Shown here: piece after piece, positions 7,667 to 9,797 of the stretch
Layout of the letters: each line of letters begins with the position of its first letter
How positions within the stretch are numbered: position 1 is the stretch's first letter
DNA from: an uncultured Burkholderiales bacterium
GTDB taxonomy: Bacteria > Pseudomonadota > Gammaproteobacteria > Burkholderiales > Burkholderiaceae_D
Direction of reading: 5' to 3'
DNA length: 9,797 nucleotides
Assembly (NCBI GenBank): GCA_903904635.1
Contig: CAIVDH010000372.1
Span: 1 to 9,797, forward strand
The notes under the pieces: generated by a model
Told to the model about the DNA's origin: nothing
Database searches by the model: none
The model's input: only the letters and a program-made list of their open reading frames with translations
Program-made: the position numbers and the translations under genes

Positions 7667-8716
7667 ATGATCAGAATAGTCAGTCCAGATCAGGCTGCCA
7701 TAAACGCAGCGGCGCAATTACTGGAGCAGGGCAAGTTGGTCGCGTTTCCAACTGAGACGGTATATGGTCTTGGTGCCGATGCAGAAAATCCGGCAGCAGT
7801 CGCTGCAATCTATTCAGCCAAAGGCCGGCCATCGACTCATCCTGTGATGGTGCAGTTGTCTTTGCATGCAGACATCCATCGCTGGGTCGAAGAGTTATCA
7901 CCCGCAGCAGAAAAACTGATGCAGACGTTCTGGCCCGGGCCACTGACGTTAATTTTAAAGCGCGCTCCACACATACCTGCGGCAGTGTCAGGCGGGCAGG
8001 ACACGATAGGTTTGCGTTGTCCTTCACATCCGGTTGCGCTGGCTTTGCTAGCTGCTTTTAAACAGGGTCAGGGCGGCATTGCTGCACCATCAGCGAATCG
8101 ATTTGGTCATGTCAGTCCCACTTCAGCGCAGCACGTCGTGGATGAATTTAGTGAAATAAAACCTGAGCCTATCGCCTGTTTGTTAGATGGCGGTCAGAGC
8201 GATGTCGGTATTGAATCAACCATACTCGATATGTCGCGCATGGAATCAACAGGCCCGGTATTGTTACGCCCGGGGCAGATTACGTCAGAACAAATTGCAG
8301 CAGTAATCGGCATGCTGCCTGCCAGTCCCGATCAGGCTGCGCCGCGTGTATCGGGTGCGCTGGATGCACACTATGCGCCGCGTACACCGCTGGTGTTGGT
8401 GGATACATCTGAGCTGTATGGTGTGATGAATGCTCTGAAATCACACCATCGAAAAATTGCACTGTTATCTTGCGTCTCCGCTGAAATCAAACAAACTGAA
8501 AATATACTGGCTGTGAAAAATCTGCCATCTGAAGCAGATCGTTACGCGCATGGTCTTTATGCAAGCCTCAGAGAACTCGATATGGCAGGTGCTGATGTTA
8601 TTTTGCTTGAGTCGCCGCCAAAAAATCTGGCGTGGCAAGGTATACAGGATAGGTTAGGGCGTGCGGCGTTTGATTCTTTGGGTGTGTTGCACCGCTTATG
8701 TTCGGGTGCGGTTTAA
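7667..8716 (+). CDS. L-threonylcarbamoyladenylate synthase, Sua5 type
   Basis: Makes threonylcarbamoyl-AMP from threonine, bicarbonate and ATP, the first step of t6A formation at position 37 of ANN-reading tRNAs. The YrdC domain (about 1-205) contains FPTETVYGLGADA (27-39), SAKGRPSTHPVMV (50-62) with the Lys52/Arg54 nucleotide-binding pair, the tungsten-like anion site region FWPGPLTLIL (88-97), GLRCPSHP and APSANRFGHVSPTSA (140-154). A linker with SGALDAHYAPRTP (229-241) leads to a C-terminal Sua5 domain (about 240-345) ending in QDRLGRAAFDSLG. At 349 residues this is the long two-domain Sua5/YwlC form, not the ~190-residue TsaC form. The ATG directly abuts the purK stop, so it is probably in the purine operon. 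The link is genomic rather than an obvious shared pathway. Confidence 0.94.
   Translation: MIRIVSPDQAAINAAAQLLEQGKLVAFPTETVYGLGADAENPAAVAAIYSAKGRPSTHPVMVQLSLHADIHRWVEELSPAAEKLMQTFWPGPLTLILKRAPHIPAAVSGGQDTIGLRCPSHPVALALLAAFKQGQGGIAAPSANRFGHVSPTSAQHVVDEFSEIKPEPIACLLDGGQSDVGIESTILDMSRMESTGPVLLRPGQITSEQIAAVIGMLPASPDQAAPRVSGALDAHYAPRTPLVLVDTSELYGVMNALKSHHRKIALLSCVSAEIKQTENILAVKNLPSEADRYAHGLYASLRELDMAGADVILLESPPKNLAWQGIQDRLGRAAFDSLGVLHRLCSGAV
8418..8449 (+). repeat. Perfect 10-bp inverted repeat inside the Sua5 gene
   Basis: ATGGTGTGAT (8418-8427) and ATCACACCAT (8440-8449) are exact reverse complements separated by 12 bases. The repeat lies in codons about 251-261 at the start of the C-terminal Sua5 domain. 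It could be a hairpin in the mRNA or a dyad bound by a protein. No neighbouring promoter or terminator features support either role. Confidence 0.5.
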
Positions 8717-8740
8717 AAATTTTTGGATTAATTTTTAACC
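8710..8740. terminator. AT-rich imperfect hairpin in the convergent spacer
   Basis: GGTTTAAAAATT (8710-8721) pairs with AATTTTTAACC (8730-8740), with one bulged T and an 8-base loop. It overlaps the stop of the Sua5 gene and lies in the 61-base gap between two convergent genes, the place where a bidirectional terminator is expected. The stem is mostly A-T and the following T-run (8757-8761) is 17 bases away, so as an intrinsic terminator it would be weak. The rest of the spacer shows nothing else. Confidence 0.35.
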
Positions 8741-8777
8741 GATTCAAATTACCGACTTTTTAGTAGGATCAATTCGC

Positions 8778-9755
8778 TTAGAAATTTTCTGGCAGCTTGT
8801 GAATTTCCTTGCTGATTGAAGGCCGATTTTTTAATTTATTGGTTTGTGTAATGAGCTCTGCAGTGAGTGGGTAATTTTGATTATTCGCTATTGTGAGCGC
8901 TGTCTGACCTTTGTAGTCTTTCAAGCTGGTTTTTGCTCCTGCTTCTAAAAGTAATTTTGTAATCGCCAAATTCCCATTTTTTGCTGCACACATCAGGGCA
9001 GTTTTTCCTTTGTGGTTGGGTTGATCGATAAAATTTGTAGCGCCGTTCTCCAACAATAGTTTGGCTATTGCTGTTTGGCCCATATAGCTAGCAATAAATA
9101 GCGAATTTTCATTATTATTATTTTTGGCTGATAAGGACGCACCATGTGCAAGAAGAGTTGCTGTGATTTTTGTATTTCTTCCCATCACAGACCAGATTAG
9201 TGGTGTTTCTTGATCGTCATTTACCGTTTCTGTGTTAGCGCCATATGACAACAATAAATTGATGATTTTTAAATTCTCTTCTTCGCATGCAAGCATCAGC
9301 GGAGTAAAGCCTCGGTGATCTTTACTATTAATCAGGATTGGTGTCGCTACCAGAATTTGCTTTATTGCGAGATCGTCATTCCTCGCAATACGCGTGAATA
9401 GGATGGCATGTAGTTGATTGAGCTTTTCTTCTTGTGTTAGATCTAATTCTTCGCACAGTTTTTTTCTATGAGTTTCTAACGATGTGATATCAACGAAATT
9501 TCCATTTATACGATTTTTTCGTTCTTCTTCAAAAAGATCATGCAGATTTTTAGGAGCATGCGAAATTAATGGTGCTCGTAAATTTCCACCCATTAGTGTG
9601 ATGCAATCGCCTTGCACATTGCTGGCGCTCAAAAAAAGTTCAAATGGATTAGTTTCAATCTGTTTTAACTTGCAGTTCTGAATGTATTGCAGACTTGCAA
9701 TCAGGCTTGCTTCGACACTTTTAGTAATGCTTTCTTTTTTCCCGGAATACAGCAT
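8778..9755 (-). CDS. Ankyrin-repeat protein with unrecognised N-terminal region
   Basis: Function unknown; ankyrin repeats generally mediate protein-protein contacts. Numbering from the GTG at 9758, about six repeats are visible: a degenerate one at 116-147, clear ones at 148-180 (RGFTPLMLACEEENLKIINL), 181-213 (ETPLIWSVMGR), 214-248 (NSLFIASYMGQ) and 249-281 (GKTALMCAAKNGNLAITKLL), and a partial one at 282-307 (GQTALTIANNQ). Residues 1-115 are not ankyrin-like and I do not recognise them. No signal peptide or membrane segment is seen, so it is probably cytoplasmic or exported by a dedicated system. The start is uncertain: ATG 9755 or GTG 9758 follow a plausible GGAAGAG site, but the frame remains open to the window edge at 9797. 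The gene is convergent to, and more AT-rich than, the preceding operon, hinting at a separate origin. Confidence 0.85.
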   Translation of the reverse strand: MLYSGKKESITKSVEASLIASLQYIQNCKLKQIETNPFELFLSASNVQGDCITLMGGNLRAPLISHAPKNLHDLFEEERKNRINGNFVDITSLETHRKKLCEELDLTQEEKLNQLHAILFTRIARNDDLAIKQILVATPILINSKDHRGFTPLMLACEEENLKIINLLLSYGANTETVNDDQETPLIWSVMGRNTKITATLLAHGASLSAKNNNNENSLFIASYMGQTAIAKLLLENGATNFIDQPNHKGKTALMCAAKNGNLAITKLLLEAGAKTSLKDYKGQTALTIANNQNYPLTAELITQTNKLKNRPSISKEIHKLPENF

Positions 9756-9765
9756 CACATAACTA

Positions 9766-9772
9766 CTCTTCC
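9766..9772 (-). promoter_or_regulatory. Possible ribosome binding site of the ankyrin gene
   Basis: Read on the minus strand, GGAAGAG ends 10 bases before ATG 9755 and 7 bases before GTG 9758. It favours an initiation here over a start beyond the window. An out-of-frame ATG immediately followed by TGA (9760-9755) sits between it and the ATG. Confidence 0.4.
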
Positions 9773-9797
9773 ATATTTTACTTCCAGGTTTTATTTC

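Noticed and set aside
8717..8777. tRNA or small RNA gene in the convergent spacer
   Set aside because: Only 61 AT-rich bases with one imperfect hairpin; no cloverleaf arms or promoter-like elements are visible.
9484..9681. 65-codon plus-strand frame opposite the ankyrin gene
   Set aside because: It is antisense to the ankyrin gene's N-terminal part, has no good ribosome binding site that I can see, and its translation is not recognisable.

Overview
The window looks like the chromosome of a Betaproteobacterium, most likely Burkholderiales (an Oxalobacteraceae-like genome of moderate GC would fit). This is inferred from the gene order pgk–pyk–fba–purC–purE–purK–sua5, which I recall as a conserved Burkholderiales arrangement, and from the character of the proteins. 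No rRNA or other marker is present, so the genus cannot be fixed.

Layout. Positions 32-1083 hold azlC and azlD, overlapping by ATGA and encoding the two subunits of a branched-chain amino acid exporter. A 125-base gap (1084-1208) carries a small GC-rich inverted repeat and a possible -10 element. Next come three central carbon genes in the same direction: pgk (1209-2399), pyk (2432-3868) and a class II fructose-bisphosphate aldolase (3894-4958), separated by only 32 and 25 bases. A 113-base gap with a CCGGC-GCAA-GCCGG palindrome (probably a decayed dispersed repeat) separates them from purC (5072-5968), purE (5970-6467) and purK (6464-7666). These are packed with a 1-base gap and an ATGA overlap. 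A Sua5-type threonylcarbamoyl-AMP synthase gene (7667-8716) starts directly after the purK stop. A 61-base convergent spacer with an AT-rich imperfect hairpin follows, then an opposite-strand ankyrin-repeat gene (8778 to about 9755 or beyond the window).

How the genes work together. PurK, PurE and PurC catalyse three consecutive steps of de novo purine synthesis (AIR to N5-CAIR to CAIR to SAICAR). Fba, Pgk and Pyk are glycolytic/gluconeogenic enzymes. Sua5 makes the threonylcarbamoyl adenylate used for the t6A modification of tRNA. All eight complete genes before the ankyrin gene look intact, with catalytic motifs in place.

The only accessory-looking part is the ankyrin gene. It is visibly more AT-rich (about 38-43% GC in three sampled 60-base lines, against 57% in one sampled pgk line), lies on the other strand, and has an N-terminal ~115-residue region I do not recognise. 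I found no CRISPR array, insertion sequence, tRNA, rRNA or convincing riboswitch. The window is mostly ordinary housekeeping sequence, and I see no strong case for a new system beyond the ankyrin locus.
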